Source of the DNA: Mariprofundaceae bacterium
GTDB taxonomy: Bacteria > Pseudomonadota > Zetaproteobacteria > Mariprofundales > Mariprofundaceae
Direction of reading: 5' to 3'
Length of the DNA: 64,000 bases
NCBI GenBank assembly: GCA_021772895.1
Contig: JAJFLC010000002.1
Location: 58,518-122,517, forward strand
Part shown: one piece after another, positions 46,331-55,583 of the stretch
Layout: every line of letters begins with the position of its first letter
Position numbering within the stretch: position 1 is the stretch's first letter
Notes under the pieces: model-generated
What the model saw: only the letters and a program-made list of their open reading frames with translations
Told to the model about the DNA's origin: nothing
Databases searched by the model: none
Program-made: the position numbers and the translations under genes

Positions 46331-47080
46331 TTGAAAAACAAAGTCGTCCTTATCACAGGTGGAAGCAGAGGCATCGGCGCTACAACTGCAAAACTGGCCA
46401 GCAAAAAAGGCTGGGCTGTATGTATCAATTACAAAAACAGCCATTCACAAGCCGAGCAACTTGTGAATGAAATCAAAGCTTCTGATGGCATCGCCATAGC
46501 GGTTCAGGCAGATGTAAGCATAGAAAAAGATGTGCTTCGTTTGTTTGGAACGATTGATAACAAATTGGGTAAACTGGACGCGTTGGTAAACAACGCAGGC
46601 ATTATCGCAAAACAGGCCAAACTCGTGGATATCGATATTGAAAGACTGCAACGGGTTTTTAACACAAACATCATCGGAAGCTTTTTATGTGCACGTGAAG
46701 CCGTAAAAAGAATGTCCACAAAACATGACGGAACGGGTGGTTGCATTGTGAATATATCTTCTTCCGCAGCACGAATCGGTTCACCAAACGAATTCATCGA
46801 TTATGCAGCATCAAAAGGCGCAATCGATACCATGACACTTGGTTTGGCTAAAGAGGTCGCAGAAGAAGGTATCCGGGTCAACGCGATCAGACCCGGATTG
46901 ATTGCAACCGAAATGCATCAGGATACAGGGGACATGGATCGCCCGCTGAAAATGAAAAATGCCATCCCTATGAAAAGAGCAGGCAGTGCCGATGAAGTTG
47001 CCAATGCCATCGTATGGGCCATGTCAGAAGAAGCATCATATGTAACCGGTGCACTGATTGATGTTGCTGGCGGCAGATAA
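46331..47080 (+). CDS. SDR-family oxidoreductase (FabG-like)
   Basis: 249-residue NAD(P)-dependent short-chain dehydrogenase. The cofactor motif TGGSRGIGATT is at about 9-19. NNAG and the catalytic set Ser (NISSSAARIG), Tyr and Lys (DYAASKGA) are intact, followed by RPGLIATEM. The start is a TTG with AGGAG ten bases upstream. The segment LVDIDIERLQRVFNTNIIG is common in sugar or glucose-type SDRs, but the substrate is unknown. It overlaps the methyltransferase gene by one base (TAATG), so they form an operon. Confidence 0.9.
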   Translation: MKNKVVLITGGSRGIGATTAKLASKKGWAVCINYKNSHSQAEQLVNEIKASDGIAIAVQADVSIEKDVLRLFGTIDNKLGKLDALVNNAGIIAKQAKLVDIDIERLQRVFNTNIIGSFLCAREAVKRMSTKHDGTGGCIVNISSSAARIGSPNEFIDYAASKGAIDTMTLGLAKEVAEEGIRVNAIRPGLIATEMHQDTGDMDRPLKMKNAIPMKRAGSADEVANAIVWAMSEEASYVTGALIDVAGGR

Positions 47081-47670
47081 TGAAAAATAACATAGATATG
47101 TTCCCTACCGGATTTAAAGAAATATTAGCAGAAACAGAACAGACTGGATTTAATCAATTATCAGACCCTTTACCTGGCTCACTTTTATCCACGCTTGCAG
47201 CTACAAAGCCAAACGGACATTTTCTTGAACTTGGAACCGGAAGCGGCTTATCAACGGCCTGGCTGCTTCACGGCATGGATGCATCCTCATCGCTTACCAG
47301 CATTGATCATGACAATGAACTGGTCTCCATAGCCAAACGACATCTGGGACATGACCCACGTGTACAGCTCATGGTTGGTGCAGGTGAAGAACTCATATTA
47401 AAGACTAAACCTGATTCCATTGACTTCATTTTTGCAGATACATGGCCGGGAAAGTACAATCATTTGGAAGAAACATTATCACTGTTGAAAGTTGGTGGCA
47501 TGTACCTGATTGATGACATGCAAGCACAGGATAGCTGGTCTGATGAACATCGTGATAAAGCAAATCAACTCATTCAATATCTTGAAACTAGAGACGATTT
47601 ACTGTTAACCAAACTATCCTGGTCAACAGGCATTATCATTTGTACAAAAATTTTATCGCCCGCAACATAA
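47080..47670 (+). CDS. Class I SAM methyltransferase (O-methyltransferase-like)
   Basis: 196 residues. The SAM motif FLELGTGSGLSTAWLL (about 46-61) is followed by the acidic residue in TSIDHDNELV and by FIFADTWPGKYNHLEETL and VGGMYLIDDM, in the style of the caffeoyl-CoA O-methyltransferase group. It is translationally coupled to the SDR upstream, so both may modify one small molecule (inference). Codon use is A/T-leaning like its neighbours to 49.5 kb. Confidence 0.85.
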   Translation: MKNNIDMFPTGFKEILAETEQTGFNQLSDPLPGSLLSTLAATKPNGHFLELGTGSGLSTAWLLHGMDASSSLTSIDHDNELVSIAKRHLGHDPRVQLMVGAGEELILKTKPDSIDFIFADTWPGKYNHLEETLSLLKVGGMYLIDDMQAQDSWSDEHRDKANQLIQYLETRDDLLLTKLSWSTGIIICTKILSPAT

Positions 47671-47800
47671 CCATGTCACAAATTCGAAGATTCAAAACAT
47701 CGTTGATCGTCAAATAACATTGATTACAAAATCAATTGTTATGGCTATGTTATTTTCTTAAAATAAATCATTCCTTCTACTGCGTTCATTGGGGTTAAAC

Positions 47801-48193
47801 ATGAAAAAACTATTCATTTTCTTTGCTGCAGGTTGCATAGGCGCTCTCGCAAACAGCATCGCAGTTTGGCTGTTTGGGCACTTTGGCATCACTGCATTAT
47901 CCGATGTTTCAATTGCCCCAGCCTTAACACCTGGCTGGCTTTATCCCCGTATTGTATGGGGCGGCATTTGGGGACTGCTTTTTATTCTACCCATGTTGCA
48001 ATCAAAGCCATTATTAAAAGGGTCTATTTTGAGTCTCTTCCCTACTGCAATTCAACTGTTTGTTATCTTTCCTCTCATCGCACACAAAGGCATAGCAGGA
48101 TTTGAGTTGGGATTATTAACGCCGCTGTTTGTATTGTTTTTCAACTGGGTATGGGGCGTTGTTACTGCACTTGCAATCAAGCATGCAAGATAA
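47801..48193 (+). CDS. Small four-helix membrane protein
   Basis: 130 residues with four hydrophobic segments (LFIFFAAGCIGALANSIAVW, WGGIWGLLFILPML, LFPTAIQLFVIFPLI, LFVLFFNWVWGVVTALAI). No family is recognised with confidence. A TTG at 47789 is open, but GGGG six bases before ATG 47801 sets the start. It stands alone between the methyltransferase and the GATase. Confidence 0.75.
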   Translation: MKKLFIFFAAGCIGALANSIAVWLFGHFGITALSDVSIAPALTPGWLYPRIVWGGIWGLLFILPMLQSKPLLKGSILSLFPTAIQLFVIFPLIAHKGIAGFELGLLTPLFVLFFNWVWGVVTALAIKHAR

Positions 48194-48263
48194 AAGTCTG
48201 ATGCAAACATGAGCCTGTCAGAGCATACACTTTTCCAAAAAAATAAACTGCATGGAGAGCCAA

Positions 48264-48962
48264 TTGAGAGTTCATCATTTACAGCACGTAGCATTTGAAG
48301 GATTAAGCAGCATTGAGCTCATTTTAAAAGAAAAGGGACATCATCTAACCGCCACGCATTTGTACAATGGCCAAACTTTGCCCTTTGTCAGCGACATTGA
48401 CTGGCTCATCATCATGGGTGGTCCCATGAGCATATATGATGAAACGACATACCCATGGTTAAGTGTTGAGAAGACATTTATAAAAGAGGCCATCGATGCC
48501 GGGAAAATAGTGCTTGGCATATGCCTTGGTGCACAACTGATTGCAGATGTTCTGGGTGCAAAGGTTCATAAAAATAAACATCGGGAAATAGGCTGGTTTG
48601 ATACCAACCGTTCATCTGAAACAGATCAAACAATCTTATCGGCTGCAATTCCACCTCAATTCAAAGCCTTTCACTGGCATGGCGATACATTTGACATGCC
48701 CGCAGATGCACAGGCACTGGCCTCAAGCGAAGCATGTAAAAATCAGGGATTTATCATACACAATCGTGTTGTAGGATTTCAGTTTCATCTGGAAACAACA
48801 CTTCATTCAGCCAGTGCACTTATTGAACATTGTCGTGATGAGCTTGATGACTCTCATTATGTTCAAATTGAAAGTGACATGTTATCCAACAAACAAAGAT
48901 TTACCGATATCAATCAGATTATGCATGCCGTACTGGAGGCACTGGAAAAACAATTTTCGTGA
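48264..48962 (+). CDS. Class I glutamine amidotransferase-like protein
   Basis: 232 residues of the GATase1 fold, like the stand-alone GMP-synthase-type amidotransferases. The nucleophile Cys lies in GICLGAQLIADVLG. The oxyanion turn is MGGPMSIYDE, the catalytic His is in GFQFHLETT, and FHWHGDTFDMP is conserved. ATG 48252 is open, but TTG 48264 has GGAG six bases upstream and begins RVHHLQHVAFEG, which matches the family start. Physiological target unknown. Confidence 0.88.
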   Translation: MRVHHLQHVAFEGLSSIELILKEKGHHLTATHLYNGQTLPFVSDIDWLIIMGGPMSIYDETTYPWLSVEKTFIKEAIDAGKIVLGICLGAQLIADVLGAKVHKNKHREIGWFDTNRSSETDQTILSAAIPPQFKAFHWHGDTFDMPADAQALASSEACKNQGFIIHNRVVGFQFHLETTLHSASALIEHCRDELDDSHYVQIESDMLSNKQRFTDINQIMHAVLEALEKQFS

Positions 48963-49028
48963 TAAACATACCCAATATTCAGTTCAAAACTATATGAGTA
49001 TTAAAGAAACATATCGAGGGTCGTCGAA

Positions 49029-49514
49029 ATGATACGCACTGTTAAACCGGAAGATGCCTCAAACATCGCTACCATTTATAACCACTATATTGAACATTCA
49101 ATTACTACGTTTGAAGAGCAGACAATCACAGCATAGGCGATGCAACATAGCATTGCGATGGCCTCAGAGAATTATCCATGGTTTGTATTTGAAATAAATG
49201 GTGAGTTGGCAGGTTATGCATATGCAAGCCCATGGAAATCCAGATGTTCTTATCGATTTTCAGCCGAAACAACAATCTACTTATCGTCTGATCGTCACCG
49301 CAAAGGCATTGGTTTTGAGTTGTATAGCCATCTGCTTGAAGCACTCAAAAAGACACCCTGCCATAGCCTGATTGCAGCAATTGCACTGCCAAACAAAGCA
49401 AGCATTGCCTTGCATGAAAAACTAGCCTTTGAAAAAGTTGGGCACTTCAAAGAAGTTGGCTGGAAATTCGGAAAGTGGATTGATGTGGGTTATTGGGAAC
49501 AATTAATCGATTAA
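49029..49514 (+). pseudogene. GNAT acetyltransferase (phosphinothricin-type) broken by in-frame TAG
   Basis: Starts at ATG 49029 with GAGGG upstream and reads IRTVKPEDASNIATIYNHYI, then a TAG at 49134-49136 after 35 codons. The same frame continues for another 126 codons with the acetyl-CoA region YLSSDRHRKGIGFELYSHLL and the ending GWKFGKWIDVGYWEQL. The family usually has Glu at the stop position (ITAEAM), so a single GAG-to-TAG change explains it. A product from ATG 49140 would lack the first strand and helix. It is a recent pseudogene, a readthrough case, or a sequence error. Confidence 0.88.
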
Positions 49515-49562
49515 AGCAGACCTGTTGTTTTTTTACCGCCATCATTCCCTAACTCAAAAACG

Positions 49563-49961
49563 TTATGAGGCAGCTGGCACCGGATCAAACTGTTCATTCA
49601 AATAAGCAATAATTTCACTGGACTCATACAGCCAGGTGGTTGTTTCACCCTCATCAATACGCAGGCATGGAACTTTAATTTTGCCACCTTCTGTCTCCAG
49701 TGTATTCCGGTGTTCCCCGCCACGCACTTGAGCATCACGATACTCAAGAGGGATATTCAAACGATGAACTGTGCGCCGTGTTTTGATGCAAAACGGGCAA
49801 GCAAAATATTGATACAAAGACATATTGGCTGCTTTTTTATCTGTTTCGATTTTTGCTTCCAGGCTACGTTTTATTTTACGAGGACGGGTTAAAAAACTGA
49901 TAAAAGCCATGAGTCCACCCACACCTTCACGAAAACCCTTTAACAATATTGCTTTAAACAT
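49563..49961 (-). CDS. Glutaredoxin/GST N-terminal-like protein
   Basis: 132 residues. A short basic, partly hydrophobic N-terminus (MFKAILLKGFREGVGGLMAF) is followed by a thioredoxin-fold domain with CPFC at about residue 56, KVPCLRID with the cis-Pro, and ESSEIIAYL. The C-terminal helical half of a glutathione transferase is missing, so it acts more like a glutaredoxin. The upstream frame to 50024 is not needed: GAGGG precedes ATG 49961. The stop is convergent with the GNAT relic. Confidence 0.85.
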   Translation of the reverse strand: MFKAILLKGFREGVGGLMAFISFLTRPRKIKRSLEAKIETDKKAANMSLYQYFACPFCIKTRRTVHRLNIPLEYRDAQVRGGEHRNTLETEGGKIKVPCLRIDEGETTTWLYESSEIIAYLNEQFDPVPAAS

Positions 49962-50070
49962 ATAAAACCCTCTGTACGAATAATTAAATAACCCGGAACT
50001 GTTTTTCAGCGCGAAATATAACAACGCAGGGCTTTATTTCACTGTTTTTTGCAATGCCCACTGTGAAAAT

Positions 50071-51063
50071 TTAAATTCTCAGTTCTGATAACACATTCAA
50101 TGTCACACGTTTGCTATAATCATTAATTTTCCAATGTGTTGGCATCCAGCCTGCAAGAAAACGATAAAAATCGGCCTGAGCAATTGGAAACATCATGCGC
50201 CATTCTACCTCCAGAATTGCCATATCCACCACTTTATTATGCATTTTCAAACTTTTTTCCAAGGCATCAAAATAAACATCCAGACATTCAGCTTCCCAAC
50301 GCTCCTGAAGCGTCTCATCCAAACAGCTACCAAGAAAATAAGCGACATCCTTCATACCGCAGCCACCACCCACATACTGAAAATCTACGGCTGCAACTCG
50401 CTGACTATCAACGTGTCCTTCATCCTCAGAAAAGCAAAAATTAGCCACCTTTGCATCACCATGTATCAGTGTCTGAAACTGGCAATTGTTTAACATTTTA
50501 TCCATGGCAGGTGCAGCCTGTCGCAACATTGCACTTTCCATTGCAGCCAGTTCATCCTGCCGGGTTGCAAGATGCCAATAAGTTCCTATCTCCCACAGGC
50601 CTGCTGGAGACTCGTCCATAAATGTAGCGTGGAAATTTGCCAGCCACTTCAAACAAAGAAGCACTTCCGATTTGCTTAAGTTTGATTTTCTTAGCGGAAA
50701 CCCGGCGGCATTCAAATCTTCCAAAATCATCAGATGGTCTTCTTCAATGGTTTCTGAGGCATAACATTTTGGCACACGGCAAACACCATCACAACGAACA
50801 CTCCAATCATGATACCAGGCCATTTCTACTTCATAAGACTTCACTTTTCGCTCATGAGAGCGATCACTATGCCAACCACGTGGGTGATTTCTTTCTGTAG
50901 GAAAGCGGACATGTTTGAGAACCACGCTCTCTGTAACCCCACCTTTCAAATTCACACGGACAATTTCACCATAACCACTCCAAAGTGACGCAATCGTTTC
51001 ACCCAATTCCGCGGTTTCTGCACCTGTTGAACCCAATATGATTTGTTCGAGTTTCTTATCCAT
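50071..51063 (-). CDS. APH/choline kinase-like phosphotransferase
   Basis: 330-residue protein kinase-like fold enzyme that phosphorylates a small molecule. The Brenner motif LIHGDAKVANFCF supplies the catalytic Asp and Asn, and AVDFQYVGGGCGMKDVAYFL the metal-binding Asp. MILEDLNAAGFPL is the hinge. It is closest by eye to the ecdysteroid kinase-like/DUF1679 group, which is also found in bacteria. Substrate unknown. ATG 51063 is preferred over TTG 51069. It follows the Dabb gene by about 30 bases on the same strand. Confidence 0.85.
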   Translation of the reverse strand: MDKKLEQIILGSTGAETAELGETIASLWSGYGEIVRVNLKGGVTESVVLKHVRFPTERNHPRGWHSDRSHERKVKSYEVEMAWYHDWSVRCDGVCRVPKCYASETIEEDHLMILEDLNAAGFPLRKSNLSKSEVLLCLKWLANFHATFMDESPAGLWEIGTYWHLATRQDELAAMESAMLRQAAPAMDKMLNNCQFQTLIHGDAKVANFCFSEDEGHVDSQRVAAVDFQYVGGGCGMKDVAYFLGSCLDETLQERWEAECLDVYFDALEKSLKMHNKVVDMAILEVEWRMMFPIAQADFYRFLAGWMPTHWKINDYSKRVTLNVLSELRI

Positions 51064-51090
51064 ATCCAACTTCTACTTTTTTCTACTTAC

Positions 51091-51393
51091 TTAACCTTCA
51101 AAATCGACAAGCGTTCGTTCACAAGCAGCTTGTTTTACCAACGGAATCACAGCCTGATGCAATGGGTGAGCCTGATAGGCATTCAATGCATCCCTGCTCT
51201 CAAGCTCGGAATACAGCACAACATCTGCCGACTGCTCAGTACAGCTAAAATCAATACCAACTTCAATATGCAAGAGCCCGGGAATCTTTCCCTGAAGATC
51301 TTCCAGCGTCTTTTTAATCAACAGCGCATTTTCAGCTTTTAAGATGCCGTTCGCCTCATCATGCAATCGCCACATCACAATGTGTTTTACCAT
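51091..51393 (-). CDS. Dabb (stress-responsive alpha/beta-barrel) domain protein
   Basis: 100 residues forming a single Dabb dimeric ferredoxin-like domain. MVKHIVMWRL is the family start, followed by GKIPGLLHIEVGIDF, VVLYSELESRDALNAYQAHP and ending with the conserved Asp-Phe (VDFEG). It is often linked to stress and has no clear catalytic residue. It lies between murI and the phosphotransferase gene on the same strand. Confidence 0.9.
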   Translation of the reverse strand: MVKHIVMWRLHDEANGILKAENALLIKKTLEDLQGKIPGLLHIEVGIDFSCTEQSADVVLYSELESRDALNAYQAHPLHQAVIPLVKQAACERTLVDFEG

Positions 51394-51423
51394 ATCACTA
51401 TCCTCCCGCTCAAACTTCGATAT

Positions 51424-52218
51424 TTATAATTTAATTGTATCCACGGCCACATCAACGCCCCACAGACGGGATATGATATTTAAACTGTTTTCACGATCTC
51501 CACTACTGAAGAATCTGATGCAACCCTTCACATCTTCAGGTGCATTCAACTGCCCGGCCTCAAGCTGTCGTTTTAACTCTTCTGCAATTGCATCACCCGT
51601 ATCCAGAATCACAACATCGTCCCCTGCAATTTGACGGATCAAAGGCATAAGAAATGGGTAATGTGTGCATCCCAGAACCAATGTATCCATACCCTGCTGA
51701 AGCAAAGGTTCCAGATACATCAGCAACATCTTTCGGGTATCGTCACTATCAAAGTGACCGGCTTCAACTTGTTCCACCAGCCCTTCTCCGGGCTGAAATA
51801 CCACCTCGGCATCACTACCAAAACGTTTGACCAACCGTGAGAATTTTTCACTCGCCAGTGTGCCGTTTGTGGCCAACACACCGATCACGCCCGCTTTGGT
51901 TGCTTCAACCGCAGGCTTGACTGCCGGTTCCATACCAATCACAGGAATTTGAAAATTCTGGCGCAAATCTTCAATCGCCGCCGCAGTCGCAGTATTGCAG
52001 GCTACAACTAACGCTTTTACATCCTGCCTGATAAAAAAGTCAGCCAGCAAATGGCAACGTTCTTTCACAACATTCAAATGACGTGAGCCATAAGGCATAT
52101 AAGCTGAGTCCGCTATATAAATAAGATCTTCAGCAGGCAACAATCGATGGATGTGTTCAAGCACCGACAATCCACCTACACCTGAATCAAAAATGCCGAT
52201 TGGCTGAGAACTATTCAA
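51424..52218 (-). CDS. murI: Glutamate racemase
   Basis: Makes D-glutamate for peptidoglycan. 264 residues. IGIFDSGVGGLSVLEHI, the first catalytic Cys in VVACNTATAAA and the second Cys in LVLGCTHYPFLMPLI are all intact. The frame runs up to 52287, but TTG 52218 has GGAGGG seven bases before it and gives the family start MNSSQPIGIFDSG. The gene is divergent from the SPOR-domain gene at 52356. Confidence 0.96.
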   Translation of the reverse strand: MNSSQPIGIFDSGVGGLSVLEHIHRLLPAEDLIYIADSAYMPYGSRHLNVVKERCHLLADFFIRQDVKALVVACNTATAAAIEDLRQNFQIPVIGMEPAVKPAVEATKAGVIGVLATNGTLASEKFSRLVKRFGSDAEVVFQPGEGLVEQVEAGHFDSDDTRKMLLMYLEPLLQQGMDTLVLGCTHYPFLMPLIRQIAGDDVVILDTGDAIAEELKRQLEAGQLNAPEDVKGCIRFFSSGDRENSLNIISRLWGVDVAVDTIKL

Positions 52219-52315
52219 TTTTTTTCCCTCCGGCTCAATCAGCACATTCAGTTTGAATCCTAACCTGATCATGATGGAAATGACCAATTATCTGTTTGAT
52301 TTTAGAATGTTGTGC

Positions 52316-52321
52316 TATAAC
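52316..52321 (+). promoter_or_regulatory. Extended -10 promoter element of the SPOR gene
   Basis: TGCTATAAC, an extended -10 match, is placed 35 bases before ATG 52356. A -35-like TTGATT is only 14 bases upstream, too close, so the extended element may carry recognition. Confidence 0.35.
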
Positions 52322-52355
52322 TTACGTTACTAATTTGAATATGAGGGAGAGTTTG

Positions 52356-53729
52356 ATGTCTGACAAGCAGGATCAGAAAACCGTTAAGATTAAGCCTTCC
52401 GCGGAATTGCCGGATCTGGAGAACACAGTTCGATTGGACTTTAGCAATAATCAGAATGTGTTTTCAACTTCATCCACAGATGAATCTACGCCAGATGATT
52501 TTGATTTTGGCGATTTGGATGCAGGCATGGATGCGTTGACTCAAGACCTTCTGGAACCTCTTTCAGAGTCTAATGAAAACAAAAAAGATACAAAAGCTAC
52601 CGATACTTCAAATGATCTCATTTCAAATGCTCGCATCGATACAGATGAAGAAGAAAACATCTTTGATATTGAACAATCAATGTTACTTGAAAGCAACAAC
52701 GAAAATGAATTGCTTATTGAATCACCAGATAGCTTAACCGATGATGATTTACTCATTACCGAACACACCGATGACTCCCCTTCTTCTACAGATGATTTTT
52801 TATCAGACACGCCTGCAGGTATTGATGAAGGCATAGAACGTACTGAAAACGATTCAGATGAAGGTCTCCCTCCTATTATTAAATTAACAAAAGAAATGCT
52901 GGATGAACCTGAGCAAGTGCCTTTCTCGGAGTTCAATGACTCACAAAACAACAGTGATATTGAGAATAACAATTCAGACTCCGCTGTTGAAACGCCGGAA
53001 CTGACCACCACTGAAACACATATTCTTGCTGATGCAACCGCTGCCATCAAAGAGATGACCGATGAAGAAGAATATGAAAAGATAGATACAGGAAACTCTG
53101 AAGCGCCTGTAGCCACTGAATTTTCGCCCATTGAATCAGAAACAGGGCAAAACAGAAGTTCAAACACATTACCAACCTTCATAGCAATTTTGGGCATTGC
53201 TGTCGGTGGGTTTGCTGTCTGGATGACAGTAGATGCCAACAATCAGATTGCAGATCTGGAACGCAAACTCCAGAATATGCGTTCAGCAGCCACGACAGCA
53301 AAAACCCATGAAATGACTGCTGTTCAACAACGACTTACAAAGATTGAGAAACGCTTAACCGGCACCCCAACAATTGAAGCTGCAACGGCATTGAGTTCAG
53401 TCGCTCCTGAAGCCAAAGAAGCGGCTCCTGAAACAACCAGCGCAGTTAAAATTATCACGCCTCAAACCGAAGTGACAAATACGCAAAAAAGCACTGGTGA
53501 TTGGGTCATTAATCTTTCATCTCATATCAAAGCGTCCCTTGCCAAAAATGAACAGGCTCGTCTGTTGAAAAAAGGCATCAATTCTGAAATTCATACTGCT
53601 AAAGTTAGAAATAAAGTCTGGTATAGAGTCCAGATCACAGGTTTTGCAAGTAAAAGCGAAGCAAAAGCCAAACTCAAAGACGTCCAACAACAAGCAGGTA
53701 TTCAAGGCATCTGGATTGGTAAAAAATAG
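52356..53729 (+). CDS. SPOR-domain membrane protein with long acidic N-terminus
   Basis: 457 residues. The first 260 are strongly acidic and low-complexity (for example NDSDEGLPPIIKLTKE). A single membrane helix at about 268-288 (TFIAILGIAVGGFAVWMTV) and a short coiled coil follow. A SPOR domain ends the protein (about 375-455: DWVINLSSHIKASLAKNE, VRNKVWYRVQITGFASK). SPOR domains bind peptidoglycan stripped of stem peptides at division sites, so a cell-envelope or division role is likely. A longer frame opens at 52296, but GGGAG seven bases before ATG 52356 decides. Transcribed away from murI. Confidence 0.88.
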   Translation: MSDKQDQKTVKIKPSAELPDLENTVRLDFSNNQNVFSTSSTDESTPDDFDFGDLDAGMDALTQDLLEPLSESNENKKDTKATDTSNDLISNARIDTDEEENIFDIEQSMLLESNNENELLIESPDSLTDDDLLITEHTDDSPSSTDDFLSDTPAGIDEGIERTENDSDEGLPPIIKLTKEMLDEPEQVPFSEFNDSQNNSDIENNNSDSAVETPELTTTETHILADATAAIKEMTDEEEYEKIDTGNSEAPVATEFSPIESETGQNRSSNTLPTFIAILGIAVGGFAVWMTVDANNQIADLERKLQNMRSAATTAKTHEMTAVQQRLTKIEKRLTGTPTIEAATALSSVAPEAKEAAPETTSAVKIITPQTEVTNTQKSTGDWVINLSSHIKASLAKNEQARLLKKGINSEIHTAKVRNKVWYRVQITGFASKSEAKAKLKDVQQQAGIQGIWIGKK

Positions 53730-53731
53730 AA

Positions 53732-54577
53732 TTAATGCGTGGGTCTCTTGTGAGGCCTTTCTCGTTGATTACGTTTAAACTCCCGTTTTTTATCTTTGGC
53801 CTTTTTTAATCTCGTTTTCAGAACACGCTGCTCATTCTTTTTTAACTGCTGCCGTTTCAGCTTATTATTTGCCATCTTCCTGGGTGCAATACCGCGTTTT
53901 TTCAACATCTTGATACGTTGTTTCAATTTCATTTTAAGTCTGGCTGGAAGGCGTTTTTTAAACGTTGCTGAAGCTTTAGCCCGCTTATACAACATGCGTC
54001 CAAATTTACGCTCGGCAAACTGCCCCGGCTTCAAATAAACTTTCTGCCCCGCCAGACGGTTTTCATGAATCCGTTCCGCCACCTCCACTTCACCCTCTTC
54101 AAGTAAAATTTGTGTTGATGATGATTCATCACGTCCTAAAACTTCAATCACTCCTTCAGTGCCTCGCACCCCCAATACTGCCGTCGGCATACTCAAGCGA
54201 AATGATGATCCATGGCCTCGCAACTTGGTCACCGCAAAACGCAGCCATCCCGTCACCAGCTCAATCGTTGCACTCGCCACACTTTTATCTTCACGGAGCT
54301 GATAATCAGCGATGGTGATTTCCGTATTGGAACTGATCGAAATCATGGAGCCATCATCCATATCAAACTGCGCGCTGGCAGCATCCTTTGAACGAATAAT
54401 ATCTTGCGGATAAAGATCAACACCCGGCTGCAAAATAAAATGCCGATCCGCCCTCTGCAAGCTTACTTCACCATGAACCTCAGTAACCACACCAACCTGT
54501 GCATAAGCATGTGTTGCAAGCAACAAAACAAACAATGCAATCACTAGCCGAATAATCTTTTGCATTAGATTTTCCAT
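53732..54577 (-). CDS. Secreted FecR-domain protein with basic C-terminal tail
   Basis: 281 residues. A signal peptide (about 1-27, cleavage after THAYA) is followed by a FecR domain (about 30-170: GVVTEVHGEVSLQRADRHF, SAQFDMDDGSMISISSNTEI, PTAVLGVRGTEGVIEV). The final 90 residues are almost all Lys and Arg (RLKMKLKQRIKMLKKRG). No sigma factor or TonB receptor gene is nearby, so it is not a classical FecR anti-sigma protein. The tail could bind nucleic acid or polyanions in the periplasm (inference). GGAG sits before ATG 54577. It converges with the SPOR gene, only two bases apart. Confidence 0.85.
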   Translation of the reverse strand: MENLMQKIIRLVIALFVLLLATHAYAQVGVVTEVHGEVSLQRADRHFILQPGVDLYPQDIIRSKDAASAQFDMDDGSMISISSNTEITIADYQLREDKSVASATIELVTGWLRFAVTKLRGHGSSFRLSMPTAVLGVRGTEGVIEVLGRDESSSTQILLEEGEVEVAERIHENRLAGQKVYLKPGQFAERKFGRMLYKRAKASATFKKRLPARLKMKLKQRIKMLKKRGIAPRKMANNKLKRQQLKKNEQRVLKTRLKKAKDKKREFKRNQRERPHKRPTH

Positions 54578-54798
54578 CAGACTTCTCCTCAAGCCTACTT
54601 GGTGCAGGCGATGTTTCCCTATCGAATGTCTCTATTGGGTACTCTTTTGTGCATAAATAACATGCTACAGCCATTCATATTTAACCTATCGTAGGTTATA
54701 TTACCCGCAGCATCAAACGTAAACCCGCATGAGAAATTACTTTCTCAATCAAAATAAAAGTAACGATGCGGTTCAATTTCTTGCAAGGAGAAACCTGT

Positions 54799-55500
54799 AT
54801 GTTCCTTTGCCAAAATGAGCACACAAAGATGCTGTTTTTGATCTTCACAATAAGTCTCGTGCTATTTTCAAAATACGGAACTGCAGCGGACATGGCTGAT
54901 GATAAAATGACGTTGAAGATTGGAGCGTTTTCCAGCAACACGCTCAAGGGATGGGAACATAAATCATTTGATGGTAAAACCAGCTACACACTGATCCCCG
55001 ATCCAGCACCCGGAATAAAACGCACGGTACTCAAAGCCACAAGTCATGCTACTGCCTCAGGCCTCTTCCGGAAACGTCGAATTGATCTCGAAAAAACACC
55101 ATGGATTCACTGGTCATGGAAAACGAAGCAGTTATTTTCAAACATCGATGAAAATGAAAAACATGGCGATGATTTTGTTGCCCGCCTCTACATTGTTATA
55201 GATGGTGGCATCTTTTTCTGGAACAGCCGGGCACTGAACTATGTCTGGTCATCTTCGCATCAAACAGGTGAAACGTGGCCTAACCCGTACACATCCAGGG
55301 CGACCATGCTGGCTGTAGAATCAGGTGCCTCCAGACTTAATCAGTGGCGATACTACAAACACAATGTACGCGAAGATTTCCGCCAGTTGATTGGGAAAGA
55401 CATTCGCTATATTGATGCCATTGCTATCATGACAGACAGTGATAATCATGGGCAAAAAGCCACCACCTATTTCGGTGATATATTTTTCACCGCGCAATAA
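54799..55500 (+). CDS. DUF3047 family exported protein
   Basis: 233 residues. A hydrophobic N-terminus (MLFLIFTISLVLFSKYGTAA) suggests export. The body matches DUF3047: PWIHWSWKTKQLFSNID, GDDFVARLYIVIDGG, ALNYVWSSSHQTGETWPNPY and AIAIMTDSDNHGQKATTYFGDI. The fold resembles a jelly-roll carbohydrate-binding shape, but function is unknown. AAGGAG before ATG 54799 sets the start; the frame itself opens at 54766. Confidence 0.88.
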   Translation: MFLCQNEHTKMLFLIFTISLVLFSKYGTAADMADDKMTLKIGAFSSNTLKGWEHKSFDGKTSYTLIPDPAPGIKRTVLKATSHATASGLFRKRRIDLEKTPWIHWSWKTKQLFSNIDENEKHGDDFVARLYIVIDGGIFFWNSRALNYVWSSSHQTGETWPNPYTSRATMLAVESGASRLNQWRYYKHNVREDFRQLIGKDIRYIDAIAIMTDSDNHGQKATTYFGDIFFTAQ

Positions 55501-55583
55501 TCAAAATCCTTTTCGACAGCTGCCAGTGAAGCCTTTATGCTTACCGCCATATTTTACACATTAGATTTCAGGAGCATCATCAC

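Noticed and set aside
52541..53242. 233-codon antisense frame in the SPOR gene
   Set aside because: It is the complement of a low-complexity acidic coding region, reads as Ser/Val-rich sequence, and has no domain or ribosome site.
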